Part shown: piece after piece, positions 43,655-52,661 of the stretch
Layout of the letters: each line of letters begins with the position of its first letter
Numbering within the stretch: the first letter of the stretch is position 1
Assembly (NCBI GenBank): GCA_910583695.1
Contig: CAJTZL010000002.1
Location: 74,096-138,095, forward strand
DNA: 64,000 nucleotides
From: an uncultured Oscillibacter sp.
GTDB taxonomy: Bacteria; Bacillota; Clostridia; Oscillospirales; Oscillospiraceae
Reading direction: 5' to 3'
The notes under the pieces: generated by a model
What the model saw: only the letters and a program-made list of their open reading frames with translations
What the model was told of the DNA's origin: nothing
The model's database searches: none
Made by a program: the position numbers and the translations under genes

Positions 43655-44740
43655 TCAAGCACTTGCGGCTTTGGAATCACGCTCCGCGACGGTTGCGTCG
43701 ATATTTTCTCCGCCCGCAAGAATACCGTCATCACCGACGCGACCGACGCGCTCCAACTCAATCAAGCGACGGTCGTGCGTCCGGCGGAACCGGCAGACGA
43801 ACCCGTAACGCTCCAGCTCCTCCGCACAGCTCCGCATCTTTCGCGTCAGCACGTTTCCGGGATAGAGGACGCCGCACCTCTGACGCAGCGTCGCGGAGAG
43901 TTCCTCGACGGTGCCACTGAATGAACCAGCTTCTCTGAGCCAGGTCAACAGATGCTCCAAGACCTCCTCGGACGGAACTGGATCGTCTACGGCGCTGTCT
44001 GAACGCAGCTCCCACACGCAGTCGCTTTGATTGAATTCCAGTGTTAGCTCCCTCGTCTGAATATCCCTCCCGGTACAGTGAAGGCCCGCGCCGTTCTCCG
44101 ACCGCTTAGAACGAATCAGCACCAGGGTTCCATCCGCCGCTCCAGAGATTCCAGTCGTGCCGCTGATTCGGTTCAACAGGTCGTCGTCCTTCATCTTCCG
44201 GAGGTGGTGGATGACCAGAACCGTCAGGTGGTGATGGTCGGCAAAGCTCTTGAGCAGCGACAGGTCATTGTAGTCACAGCCGTAGCTGACATCGGCGGCA
44301 GTTCTTACCTTTTGCAGTGTATCGATGACGATCAGACGGGTATCCGGTTGGCCAGCCACAAACTCATGGAGCTGCTTGAGTAATCCAGTGTCCACTCCTT
44401 TTTCCGGCGCCGTCAATGTTTGAGCCTCTGTTGAAAAATGCAGGGAAGAGAAATCGTCCGGCTCCCCTCCTACCATTTCCGAAAGCCGGTTTTGAATCCG
44501 CTGCCGGTTGTCTTCCAGGCAGAGGTAGAGGACTTTGGAATGCTGGGTCGCAAACTTCCAGACGGGTTTACCGGATGCAATCCTCGTGCAGAGCCACAGC
44601 GCCAGCCAGGACTTCCCTACCTTCGGCGCTCCGGCCAGGATGTACAGCCCAGGTGCCAGCAGGTCATCCACTAGGAACGGAACCCGGCGCATCGGCTGAC
44701 TCAGCAAAGTTTCCGCATCTATCGTTTTCAAGTTTGTCAT
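43655..44740 (-). CDS. RepA-like AAA/RecA-fold helicase ATPase
   Basis: A 361-residue replication-type ATPase of mobilisable elements. It starts at MTNLKTIDAETLLSQP after GGGAG; longer frames lack a ribosome site. Walker A is ILAGAPKVGKSWLAL (about residue 34), Walker B is LIVIDTLQKV, then the HHLRK sensor segment. The C-terminal region (about 270-361) looks like a winged helix. RepA helicases of this kind give element copy-up after excision; the role here is by homology and context (mobC, relaxase, integrases). Confidence 0.85.
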   Translation of the reverse strand: MTNLKTIDAETLLSQPMRRVPFLVDDLLAPGLYILAGAPKVGKSWLALWLCTRIASGKPVWKFATQHSKVLYLCLEDNRQRIQNRLSEMVGGEPDDFSSLHFSTEAQTLTAPEKGVDTGLLKQLHEFVAGQPDTRLIVIDTLQKVRTAADVSYGCDYNDLSLLKSFADHHHLTVLVIHHLRKMKDDDLLNRISGTTGISGAADGTLVLIRSKRSENGAGLHCTGRDIQTRELTLEFNQSDCVWELRSDSAVDDPVPSEEVLEHLLTWLREAGSFSGTVEELSATLRQRCGVLYPGNVLTRKMRSCAEELERYGFVCRFRRTHDRRLIELERVGRVGDDGILAGGENIDATVAERDSKAASA

Positions 44741-44761
44741 GAAGATCACTCCCTTCTGGTG

Positions 44762-44869
44762 TTGACAGGACGCCCGCACTTGTGATAGCATAGTGCTAAT
44801 TGGAAAATTGGACTTCTTGTTTTGGCTATCGTAACATATTTGCCAAGTCTTTGTTAAGACACATCTTAA
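44762..44869. promoter_or_regulatory. Divergent promoter region between RepA-like and DUF6076-like genes
   Basis: On the plus strand TTGACA (44762-44767), 18 bp, TAGCAT (44786-44791) can drive the gene at 44909. A palindrome TTAAGA-CACA-TCTTAA lies at 44854-44869, an operator candidate. A weaker minus-strand promoter (TTAACA-N18-TACGAT) overlaps it. Confidence 0.45.
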
Positions 44870-44908
44870 TTTTATTTTTAGCAAATTGTGAGGAAGGAGC
44901 AGACCTCA

Positions 44909-45847
44909 ATGTGGACTTTCAAAATGTTCTTCCAGGATGATGGGGAGTTTTTCGAGTACGACCCTTTCGGGATGCAGGGCGCAGCTGGTACCGAGAAAGC
45001 CTTCCCCTATCTGGAGGGTCTTCTGAGCTTTCTGGAGCTGGACCCGGAGGACTGGGAGCCGTTAATCCAACAGGCGGCCTCGGCCCTGGCGCAGTTCTTT
45101 TCCACCAGAGACCCCGCACACGCTGACCGCATGATGCAGGCATTGGGAGAACTTGGTGCGCGGCATATTTACTTCCATCTCTTGTACCTGCGCTGCTTTG
45201 AGCGCAAGGCTACTGGAAGTCTGGAGCTCCGGATGGCAGAAGAACTGCGCCTACTCCCGGCACAACTCAAAGTGTACCAAGAACAGGTACGGATATTTTT
45301 GGAGCGCATTTTGGACATTGACCAAGTAGGCAGAGAGGTCCGGAAGAATATGCGGGGAGCCTATCTATTTGACGGTCCCCGGGATGATAACTTCTTCCGT
45401 TTTGAACCGATACCCATCAGCCTTGGTGTGATTCGAGGAGGTAACTGCGGGGAAATCCTATACCCTAACACAATCCGGGACCTGATAGACTTCTCTCTTC
45501 GGGAATGTGTCAGACGGGAGATCCCGGTCCGGCGGTGCAGAAACTGCGGGAGATACTTCCCCATCACCGGACGGATCACGGCGGAGTATTGCAGCCGCAC
45601 CAGCCCGTCCGGGAAGCTCTGCCGGAGCACAGCCCCCGTCCGGAAGTGGGCGGAGAGCCGCCGGAGCGACCAAGTCTTTCAAGAATACCGCCGGGAATAC
45701 AAGCGCCGCTTCGCCTGGATCAAGGCTGGGAAAATTACAGAGGAGCAATTCGCCGTCTGGCACAAAGCAGCCAAGGCTAGAAAGAAGGACTGCGACCGGG
45801 AGGTCATTTCCCTGGATGAGTTTAAAGCGTGGCTGAAGGATTCCTAA
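44909..45847 (+). CDS. DUF6076-like zinc-motif protein
   Basis: A 312-residue protein of unknown function. The start is ATG nine bases after AAGGAG (MWTFKMFFQDDGEFF). The N-terminal two thirds are mostly helical. Residues about 205-245 have a putative zinc knuckle (RRCRNCGRYFPITG, then YCSRTSPSGKLCR), followed by a basic helical region rich in Arg and Lys. I recognise it as like the DUF6076 proteins found near RepA-type ATPases on Clostridial mobile elements; this is from memory. It is divergent from the RepA-like gene. Confidence 0.7.
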   Translation: MWTFKMFFQDDGEFFEYDPFGMQGAAGTEKAFPYLEGLLSFLELDPEDWEPLIQQAASALAQFFSTRDPAHADRMMQALGELGARHIYFHLLYLRCFERKATGSLELRMAEELRLLPAQLKVYQEQVRIFLERILDIDQVGREVRKNMRGAYLFDGPRDDNFFRFEPIPISLGVIRGGNCGEILYPNTIRDLIDFSLRECVRREIPVRRCRNCGRYFPITGRITAEYCSRTSPSGKLCRSTAPVRKWAESRRSDQVFQEYRREYKRRFAWIKAGKITEEQFAVWHKAAKARKKDCDREVISLDEFKAWLKDS

Positions 45848-45854
45848 AAAATCA

Positions 45855-45886
45855 CAAAGCGGGACGAACGACTTCGTCCCGCTTTG
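45855..45886. terminator. Bidirectional terminator
   Basis: Perfect 14-bp stem CAAAGCGGGACGAA/TTCGTCCCGCTTTG with loop CGAC between the convergent DUF6076-like gene and the sorbitol operon. Confidence 0.85.
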
Positions 45887-45898
45887 CAAATCTGCCTT

Positions 45899-46159
45899 TT
45901 ACAGATTCTGTTTGAAAAACGACTCCATCTCCGCAAGGCTGGCGGCCTCGTCTCCTCCCTCCACCTTGACGGTCACCGTATCGCCGCACTTGACACCCAG
46001 ACCCATCACGGCCATCAGCTTTGTGGCGGCGGCGGATTTGCCATCCGCTTTTTCCACCGTCACCACACTGTCCAGCGCCTTGGCCGCTTTCGCCAGCAGC
46101 CCTGCCGGACGGGCATGTATTCCGACGTTATCCTGAATGATGTATGTAAACTGTTTCAT
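45899..46159 (-). CDS. HPr-family phosphocarrier protein
   Basis: An 86-residue PTS phosphocarrier, last gene of the sorbitol operon. ATG nine bases after AGGAG (MKQFTYIIQD). The phosphorylated His is in NVGIHARPAGLL (His15-like). The region normally holding regulatory Ser46 reads AAATKLMAVMGLG, where the usual pattern is xAKSLLGVMSLG, so the serine target of HPr kinase appears absent. This suggests an operon-dedicated carrier escaping HPr(Ser-P) control. The conclusion depends on my alignment by eye. Confidence 0.88.
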   Translation of the reverse strand: MKQFTYIIQDNVGIHARPAGLLAKAAKALDSVVTVEKADGKSAAATKLMAVMGLGVKCGDTVTVKVEGGDEAASLAEMESFFKQNL

Positions 46160-46191
46160 GGCGTTCAACTCCTGATCCTGATTCTTCTTCG

Positions 46192-46839
46192 TTAAAGGAG
46201 ATCCTTCTCTATTCGTTCCCTGACTTCATGCAAACTGACACAGACGCTACTGACCAGCAGGCCCTCCGGCGGCGGAACCAAATCCGGCACCATTACCGTC
46301 GTACACCCAGCGGCCATTCCCGCCCGGACGCCGTTGAGACTGTCCTCGAACACATAGCAGTCCTCCGGCGGGCAGCCGATTTCTTTCGCGGCCAGGAGGA
46401 AAATATCCGGCTCCGGCTTCCCACGCTCCACCTGCTGGCCGCTGACCACAGCATCGAAAAAGCGCTCCAGCCCCGTGGCGCGGAGGTTTGACAAAATCCG
46501 ATCCCGCCCGCTGCTGCTGGCCACCGCGATGCTCACACCCTGGGCGCTGAGGTATTCCAGCAGTTCCCTGGCTCCAGGTTTCACCGGAGGGCCTTGTTTC
46601 TCCAAAATAGCGTCCACCCGGGCGAGACACCCCGTCTGAAAGGCATACGGGTCCACCGCCGGATAATACCGGCGGATGACCGCCCGCATTCCCTCGCCGC
46701 TGGTGCCGCTGACGGCGGAGGGAAACGTCGGGTCGGAAAGCTGGCCAAAGGAATGGGCCATCTCCACCCAGCTCTCCTGATACAGCCGCTCCGTATCCAG
46801 CAGCAGGCCGTCCATATCGAAAATCGCGCCCCGTTTCAC
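46192..46839 (-). CDS. HAD-family phosphatase / phosphoglucomutase-like
   Basis: A 215-residue HAD hydrolase. Motif I FDMDGLLLDTE (nucleophile Asp about residue 8), motif II VASSSGRD, Lys in GKPEPDIFL, motif IV VFEDSLNGVRAG. The cap and the DxDGxLxDTE form match the beta-phosphoglucomutase-like group. In the sorbitol operon it may dephosphorylate a sugar phosphate to relieve sugar-phosphate stress; substrate unknown. Confidence 0.88.
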   Translation of the reverse strand: MKRGAIFDMDGLLLDTERLYQESWVEMAHSFGQLSDPTFPSAVSGTSGEGMRAVIRRYYPAVDPYAFQTGCLARVDAILEKQGPPVKPGARELLEYLSAQGVSIAVASSSGRDRILSNLRATGLERFFDAVVSGQQVERGKPEPDIFLLAAKEIGCPPEDCYVFEDSLNGVRAGMAAGCTTVMVPDLVPPPEGLLVSSVCVSLHEVRERIEKDLL

Positions 46840-46857
46840 CGACGTTCCCCCTTATTC

Positions 46858-48201
46858 TTAATTCAAACTCTCCAGCCGCTTTTCCAACGCTTCCCGGGCA
46901 CCCTCATGCCCCAGTTTGCCCAGGAGCGCAAACATATTCTTCTTATATGCCTCCACCCCCGGCTGGTCGAAGGGGTTCACGCCGATCATATATCCGGAAA
47001 CCGCAAGGCTCTTCCAGAAGAAGTACACCAGTTCCCCGAAGGTGTAGTCGCTCAGCTCGTTCAGGGTAATGACCAGGTTGGGGGCGCCGCCGTCCACGTG
47101 GGCCAGGAGGGTTCCTTTCATGGCCTTTTCGTTCATCGTCTGCAAGGTCATTCCCGCGGCGAAGTCCAGGCCGTCCACGTTTCCCGGATCGGCGGGCACC
47201 GTGATTTCCCGCCGGGCCCGCTCGACCCAAAGAACCGTCTCAAAGAGGGTCCGGGACCCATCCTGAATAAACTGGCCGATGGAGTGGAGGTCCGTGGTGA
47301 AGCTGGCGGACACCGGGAACAGGCCCTTGCCCTCCTTGCCCTCGGACTCCGCCATCAGCTGCTTGTACCACTCGCCGAACTGGACCAGAGCGGGCTCGTA
47401 GCTGGCCAGAATCTCCACCTTCTTGCCCTTCATCAGCATGAGGAACCGGGCCGCCGCGTAAAGCATGGAGTCGTTTTGGAGAAGCTCCGGGTTTTGATAC
47501 CGTTCACAGGCGTCCAGACAGCCCATCATCACCTGGTCGATGTCCATGCCTCCCGCCGCCATGGGCAGAAGCCCCACGGCGCTGAGGCAGGAGAACCGCC
47601 CGCCGATGTCGTCCGGCACCACGAAGGTCTCATAGCCCTCGGCCTTTGCCAAACCCCGGAGGGCCCCCTTGGCCTTGTCGGTGGTGGCGTAGATGCGCTC
47701 CCGGGCCCCCTCCTTGCCGTAGCGCTCCTCCAGCTTCGCTTTGAAGATGCGGAAAGCGGCGGCGGGCTCCGTGGTGGTGCCGGACTTGGAGATCACATTG
47801 ACGGAGAAATCCCGATCTCCGATGATGTCCAAGAGGTCCGCGACATAGCTGGAGCTGAGATTGTTCCCGGCAAAGTAGACTTCCACGCCCCGGCCCGTGT
47901 GCAGCTGGTTGCCGAAAGGACCCTTGGTAAACTCCAGGCCCGCCCGGGCGCCCAGGTAGCTGCCGCCGATGCCGATGGATACCAGCACCTGGCTCTGAGT
48001 CTGGATGCGCTTGGCGGCGGCTTTTATCCGGGCGAACTCTTCCCGGTCATAGGTGTGGGGCAGATCCAGCCAGCCCAGCATTTCGTGTCCCTGCCCGGTG
48101 CGTTCCGACAGGAGCATGGAGGCCGTTTCTACCAGGGGCCGGACATATTCCAGCTCGTAGTCCCGGAAGCTGGCGTTTTGGATGTTCAGCTTAATCGACA
48201 T
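46858..48201 (-). CDS. pgi: Glucose-6-phosphate isomerase
   Basis: Interconverts fructose 6-phosphate and glucose 6-phosphate. It has 447 residues, the short Firmicute form. Motifs: VSIGIGGSYLGARAGLEF, NVISKSGTTTEPAAAFR, FVVPDDIGGRFSCLSAVG, and C-terminal GVNPFDQPGVEAYK. It is four bases after srlB. Sorbitol degradation gives fructose 6-phosphate, so Pgi connects it to glucose 6-phosphate. Its place inside a sorbitol operon is unusual and could be a second copy of a housekeeping gene. Confidence 0.95.
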   Translation of the reverse strand: MSIKLNIQNASFRDYELEYVRPLVETASMLLSERTGQGHEMLGWLDLPHTYDREEFARIKAAAKRIQTQSQVLVSIGIGGSYLGARAGLEFTKGPFGNQLHTGRGVEVYFAGNNLSSSYVADLLDIIGDRDFSVNVISKSGTTTEPAAAFRIFKAKLEERYGKEGARERIYATTDKAKGALRGLAKAEGYETFVVPDDIGGRFSCLSAVGLLPMAAGGMDIDQVMMGCLDACERYQNPELLQNDSMLYAAARFLMLMKGKKVEILASYEPALVQFGEWYKQLMAESEGKEGKGLFPVSASFTTDLHSIGQFIQDGSRTLFETVLWVERARREITVPADPGNVDGLDFAAGMTLQTMNEKAMKGTLLAHVDGGAPNLVITLNELSDYTFGELVYFFWKSLAVSGYMIGVNPFDQPGVEAYKKNMFALLGKLGHEGAREALEKRLESLN

Positions 48202-48205
48202 GCCC

Positions 48206-48568
48206 TCACTCCTCCACGATCTGAATCGTAGAGCCTGCGTGCAGCTCCGGCATGGTCCCTTTCACATAAATGGTGCCCTGGAGCTCCACCTCCGTTTGGC
48301 CGCTGAAGGAGACGGAGCAATGGCCCAGGCCCGCCAAGGTGACGGGGGCCTCCGCCCCCACGGCGGTGATCTTGTAGGACACGCCGTCCAGGACCAGCGA
48401 CTGCCCCACGGCGATTTTGCCGTTCAGAGGGGTGACGTCCACGTGGTAGCAGTAGTCGGTAATCTCCTCCGGCGCGTTGTCGCCGAAGAGGACAAACATA
48501 TTGGATTCTTTAAATTCGTCCACACAGGCCCCCAGGGCCTTGACCTTGTTTTCATAAATCACGTTCAT
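48206..48568 (-). CDS. srlB: PTS glucitol/sorbitol-specific IIA component
   Basis: A 120-residue EIIA that passes phosphate from HPr to IIB. It starts at MNVIYENKVKALG after GGAGGA; the longer open frame runs into srlE and is rejected. Family segments: FVLFGDNAPEEI, DYCYHVDVTPLNG, VGQSLVLDGVSYKITAVG. The adjacent IIBC and IIC fix the specificity. Confidence 0.92.
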   Translation of the reverse strand: MNVIYENKVKALGACVDEFKESNMFVLFGDNAPEEITDYCYHVDVTPLNGKIAVGQSLVLDGVSYKITAVGAEAPVTLAGLGHCSVSFSGQTEVELQGTIYVKGTMPELHAGSTIQIVEE

Positions 48569-48590
48569 GACAAGTCCTCCAATCTGAGTT

Positions 48591-49598
48591 TTATGCCGCG
48601 TACAGGCCGAAGCTGGCGGCGTAGGCCAGAAGCACCCGGAGCCAGCCGGTGGCAAAGCGGGAGTACATAACGGACACCACGCCCACCTCGATGGTTTCGG
48701 TCTCCGCCTCCGCAAGGCCCAGACCCACGGGGATGAAGTCACAGGCTCCCTGGCAGTTGATGGCGAACAGGGCGGGCAGGGCCAGCTGCGGGGCAATGTT
48801 GCCTTTACCAATTTCCGCGCCCACCAGCGTGCCGACGATCTGGGCAATGACCGCGCCGGGCCCCAGCAGGGCCGAGAGGCCGGGGATGGAACAGATGACG
48901 CCCAGAGCGACCAGGCCGAAGATGTTGCCCGCCAACGGCGTCAGGATGGCGGCGAAGGCGTTGCCGAAACCGGAGCCGTTGATGACGCCGATGAGCATGG
49001 ACACAAAGGCCATGAAGGGCAGCAGGGTCGTGATGCAGGTTTGAATGGCGTCCCGGGCGGCCTGGTAGAAGGTGTTGACCACCTTGCCCGCCGCCAGGCC
49101 CAGCTTGGTAACCAGGGACTTGTTCTCCTGCTTCGCCAGAGTCTCGGAGACCTTCTGGTCCGCGGTGAAGCGGGCCTTCTGGGGTTCCTCCGCCTTGGGC
49201 TCCGCCTTCGGAGCGGGGGCACCCTCTGCCGGAGAGACCTGCTCGCTGGTGACGGCGGAGACATAGATATCCTCTTTGATGAACTGGGCCATGGGGCCGG
49301 ACTTGCCCACGGGCATGACGTTGATGGTGGGGATGCGCTTTTTGGGGTAGATGCCGCAGCGGAGGGTCCCGCCGCAGTCGATGATCACCAGAGCCAGCTC
49401 TTCCTCGGGGCAGTTGGTTTTGAAGCCGTTCACCGGAGTCAGGCCCGTCAGCTCCACAATCTTGGCCAGGCACTCCGGTTCCGCGCCGCCGCCGGTGATG
49501 TACATGACCTTATTGCGCTGCTCGGTAGGGGTGATGGTCAGGGGACCGCCGAAGCCGCCGGGGCCCTTCTCCACGCGGATGGAACGATAGTCAGACAT
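48591..49598 (-). CDS. srlE: PTS glucitol/sorbitol-specific IIBC component
   Basis: A 335-residue membrane component. The N-terminal IIB domain (about 1-120) has VIIDCGGTLRCGIYPKKR with the phosphorylated Cys and MPVGKSGPMAQFI. An Ala/Pro/Glu-rich linker (about 125-155) leads to the C-terminal membrane domain (about 180-335) with ATCITT-like NTFYQAARDAIQ and FAINCQGACDFIPVGLGL. It lies between srlA and srlB, the usual order. Confidence 0.94.
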   Translation of the reverse strand: MSDYRSIRVEKGPGGFGGPLTITPTEQRNKVMYITGGGAEPECLAKIVELTGLTPVNGFKTNCPEEELALVIIDCGGTLRCGIYPKKRIPTINVMPVGKSGPMAQFIKEDIYVSAVTSEQVSPAEGAPAPKAEPKAEEPQKARFTADQKVSETLAKQENKSLVTKLGLAAGKVVNTFYQAARDAIQTCITTLLPFMAFVSMLIGVINGSGFGNAFAAILTPLAGNIFGLVALGVICSIPGLSALLGPGAVIAQIVGTLVGAEIGKGNIAPQLALPALFAINCQGACDFIPVGLGLAEAETETIEVGVVSVMYSRFATGWLRVLLAYAASFGLYAA

Positions 49599-49613
49599 AA
49601 TCCTCTCTCCTCC

Positions 49614-50164
49614 TTACTTCGCGGCCTTGAACTCGCGGCTCAGGGTGACGCCCTGCTGCTTTTCCACCATCTTCGTGGTGAACTCCGTGGCCCAGCCGGA
49701 GATAAAGTTGGCCACAAGGCCCACCAGAAGGTACCGGACCGCCAGAGGCGTGGTGTCCAGGCCCAGGGCTGTGATGCCGTTGGCGATGCTCAGCCAGATG
49801 AAGAGCTCCGAGGCGTTGATATGAGGAAACAGGCCGTTGTTCGTGTGACAGTGGTACGTAGCGGAAGCGTAGTAGCAGGGCTTGTAGAACTCAGGCATGA
49901 ACTTCCCGATGGACAGGGCATGGGATTGCCCAGCATGAAGGCGCTGACAAAGGGCAGCACCGCGTAGCGGAGAACCGGGTTTCCGGTGCAGACCTTGGCC
50001 AAACGTGCCACGGTCTTCTCCCCCGCCATGGCCATGACGGCGTTCATCAGCACCAGCAGCATGACGATGGTAGGGATAATGCCGGTGACCCAGCTTAAAA
50101 ACTGCTGACCGCCTAAGGTAAAGAGGTTCATAAACCCGGCGGCTAAATTGACAATAAAATCCAT
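49614..50164 (-). pseudogene. srlA: PTS glucitol/sorbitol-specific IIC component, frameshifted
   Basis: Membrane IIC subunit of the sorbitol PTS. The N-terminal frame (MDFIVNLAAGFMNLFTLGG) runs to FVSAFMLGNPM, then the conserved continuation ALSIGKFMPEFYKPCYYAS is in another frame. One missing base near 49919 (CCCATG-CCCTG, where CCCATGGCCCTG is expected) explains it; adding it gives 183 residues, the family length. Everything else is well conserved (HCHTNNGLFPHIN, GWATEFTTKMVEKQQG). Either a very recent mutation or a sequence error; if real, sorbitol uptake by this system is lost. Confidence 0.88.
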
Positions 50165-50283
50165 AGAAATCCACCTTTCCGCAATTTCGGCCGTCTTCGT
50201 TACCGTGCATCCAATCTTGGATGACGCCAGATGGAAGAGCGAGATAAAGTTCTTTTTAGTTCTTTTTCTTTCAAGAAAAAGAA

Positions 50284-50715
50284 TCAGGTTCTTCCGGCCA
50301 GGGTCCTCCCTACCCACTGAAAGGGAGAGGGCGGCTGGGGAATCTCCTCGCCGGAGATGAATTTGTTATAGGAATTCCGGGCATCCAAAATGGCCTTGCG
50401 TAGGTTCCTGCCGTGTTTCGGCAAATCCTCCTCCGTCAGGCCGCCCACGTACTTCCCCTCAAAACCGGGAAGCTCCGTCACCCGGGCAAAGCAGGTGACG
50501 CCAAAGAGCTTTTTCCCCTCCTGAATCACACCGTTTTCGTCCAGAAGGAACATCACAATGGCCCCGGCGTGGAAGCCCCCGGCCTGACGGCCGCAGGCCA
50601 CCTTCCCCCGGCGGCGGAGCTTCATAAACTCCCGGGAGAAATGGCGCATCTGCAACATGCTCAGCACCGCCTGGAGCAAGAACATCCCGGCGATCAACAG
50701 ACCCAACTGAACCAT
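50284..50715 (-). CDS. gutM: Transcriptional regulator GutM
   Basis: A 143-residue activator of glucitol operons. An N-terminal hydrophobic segment (VQLGLLIAGMFLLQAVLSML) suggests membrane anchoring, followed by HFSREFMKLRRRGKVACGR and VMFLLDENGVIQEGKKLFG. It sits between the PRD regulator and srlA, as in other sorbitol operons. Confidence 0.9.
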   Translation of the reverse strand: MVQLGLLIAGMFLLQAVLSMLQMRHFSREFMKLRRRGKVACGRQAGGFHAGAIVMFLLDENGVIQEGKKLFGVTCFARVTELPGFEGKYVGGLTEEDLPKHGRNLRKAILDARNSYNKFISGEEIPQPPSPFQWVGRTLAGRT

Positions 50716-50729
50716 AGAAAACGCTCCTT

Positions 50730-52628
50730 TCAGACCTGCCGGTACAGCGCCCGCAGAAGGGCCTGGAAATCGGCGGCATGTGTGATTTTTTCCATCAGGC
50801 CGCTGTCCTTGGCGACGCTGATGATCTCCTCATAGACCCGGACGAGGATGCCGTCCTCGGCGTCCACCTTCTCCGGCAGTCCCAGGAGGAATATGAGCTG
50901 AATTTCCCGGTCCCGGTACCGGACCGGCTGGGGGAATACGCCCACTGCCAGCACCATCCGGTCCCCGGCCTTCTGGACGGTGTGGGGGATGGCCACGCCG
51001 TGGTCAAAGGCCATGGAACCCTTTTCCTCCCGCTCCCGGAGGCGCTGGGCAAAGCCCTCGTCCACCTGGCCTCCCTCCGTCAGGGAGGCCACCATGGCGT
51101 CCACCGCCTCCTCGTAGGTTCCGCCGCCGTCAAAGCGGAAGAACCGGCTCTCATCCAGCAAACCCACCATGACAAACCAGTTGTTGTCCAGGACGGGCAC
51201 GTCCACCTGGTCCCAGTATTTGGCTTTTTCGATCTTGTGGCGGATGTCCTGCTCGTTGAAGATTTCGTGAATGAAGATCACCGGCTGTTCCGTCCGGCAG
51301 GGAAGCTGGACGGTGGTGAAGATCAGCCCAAACTCCGCCAGGCGTTCCGGCGTCGCTTTTTCCATGGACAGCAGCGTCAGCTCCACGGAGCTGTCCAGCA
51401 CCCGTTTCAGCTGGGAGGCCACCAGACGGGCGGTGACCCGGCCCATGCCGCAGACCACCGCGGCCCGGAAGGGACGGCGGCGCTTGGCACTCTCCTCCAG
51501 AAAAACCCCGAAGTAGGAGGCGAGATAGCTCCGCTCGTCCTCCGTCACCTCCACGCCGTACTTTGCCCAAATCACCTGGGCGGCCACGCCGCCCATCTGC
51601 CAGGCCAGGGGATATTTCTCCCGCAGCTCCGCCACCACGTCGCTTTTCAGCCGGACGTGGAAGCGGAGGCGGTTGATCATGAACATCAGGTGATAGAGGA
51701 ACTCCTCCATGAACTCCGGCCGCTCCAGAGAGATGTTCAGCTCCAGCCGGATCTGCCGGAAAATCTCATCCGCCAGGGGCCCCATGGCCTGGTCCAGCTC
51801 GATGGCTTTCATGTTCTCCGCGTCCGCCGGGGTCCGCATCCCCACAATGGGAAGCAGGGCAAATAATTTCTCCTCCGGGGGAAATTCCACATGCAGAAAC
51901 CGGCCGATCTCCTCCAGCAGCCCGTCAATCACGCTAAACTCCCGGCGGGCGGTGAGGCTGTAGAACGCCTGGGGCAGGTTTTCCAGAGGGTGCCCGGTGA
52001 GAAAGCGGTCCAGCATCACCGTCAGGAAGCGCTGGAAGGGTTCGCTCTTTTCAAAAGGGCTCCGGGAGAAGGCGGCGTCTACCAGCTCCGTAATCTCCGG
52101 GTCCAGGGGATAGTCCCGGTACAAGGCCTCATAGGCGCTTTCCAGAATGTAATTCCGGATATCCGTCTCCTGCCCCTGGAGGACCAGGCCCTTGCTGGTC
52201 TTGCCCAGGATGGACAAGCGGCAGGGCTCAAGCTCCGCCCGGAGCTTTTTCAAATCGCCGGTAAAGGTGCTGCGGCCAATGCTCATCTCATAGGCCAGAT
52301 CGTCCGTCAGCAGCGGAGCCTCCGCACGCATAAGCCGCCCGAAGATGTAGTCCATACGGTTCCGGGGAGAATTGAAACGCTCGTCGCTCTTTGTAAGACG
52401 AGCCCGCGCGTCATGAAAGGCGGCGCCATCGTAGACATGGAGGGTATACCGGCCCTGGGTGTTTTCCACGGCGGCGCAGCCCTTCAGGTCCTCATTGAGC
52501 TGTTTGATGTCGTTGCGGACAGTCCGCTCACTGACCTCCAGCCTTTCCGCCAGCTCTACGGCGGAAAGGGTATGTACGCGGCAAAAGGCCAGGAGGATGC
52601 TTGCGATGCGGTTTTCTCCGGTTCCCAC
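50730..52628 (-). CDS. PRD-containing transcriptional activator of the sorbitol operon (GutR/LicR-like)
   Basis: A 632-residue PTS-controlled regulator. N-terminal HTH (about 8-60: LSAVELAERLEVSERTVRND), a second HTH-like region (to about 150), two PRD domains (about 170-400) with phosphorylatable His residues, an EIIB-like domain (about 405-495), and a C-terminal EIIA type-2 domain with active-site FDHGVAIPHT (about 555). Phosphorylation by HPr and the sorbitol EIIB would tie activity to sugar uptake. It is a DNA-binding activator by domain plan, not an RNA antiterminator, as no CAT domain is seen. Confidence 0.9.
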   Translation of the reverse strand: MGTGENRIASILLAFCRVHTLSAVELAERLEVSERTVRNDIKQLNEDLKGCAAVENTQGRYTLHVYDGAAFHDARARLTKSDERFNSPRNRMDYIFGRLMRAEAPLLTDDLAYEMSIGRSTFTGDLKKLRAELEPCRLSILGKTSKGLVLQGQETDIRNYILESAYEALYRDYPLDPEITELVDAAFSRSPFEKSEPFQRFLTVMLDRFLTGHPLENLPQAFYSLTARREFSVIDGLLEEIGRFLHVEFPPEEKLFALLPIVGMRTPADAENMKAIELDQAMGPLADEIFRQIRLELNISLERPEFMEEFLYHLMFMINRLRFHVRLKSDVVAELREKYPLAWQMGGVAAQVIWAKYGVEVTEDERSYLASYFGVFLEESAKRRRPFRAAVVCGMGRVTARLVASQLKRVLDSSVELTLLSMEKATPERLAEFGLIFTTVQLPCRTEQPVIFIHEIFNEQDIRHKIEKAKYWDQVDVPVLDNNWFVMVGLLDESRFFRFDGGGTYEEAVDAMVASLTEGGQVDEGFAQRLREREEKGSMAFDHGVAIPHTVQKAGDRMVLAVGVFPQPVRYRDREIQLIFLLGLPEKVDAEDGILVRVYEEIISVAKDSGLMEKITHAADFQALLRALYRQV

Positions 52629-52661
52629 GCGGTTCCCCTCCTGTCTTTTTTAGTCTTTTGG

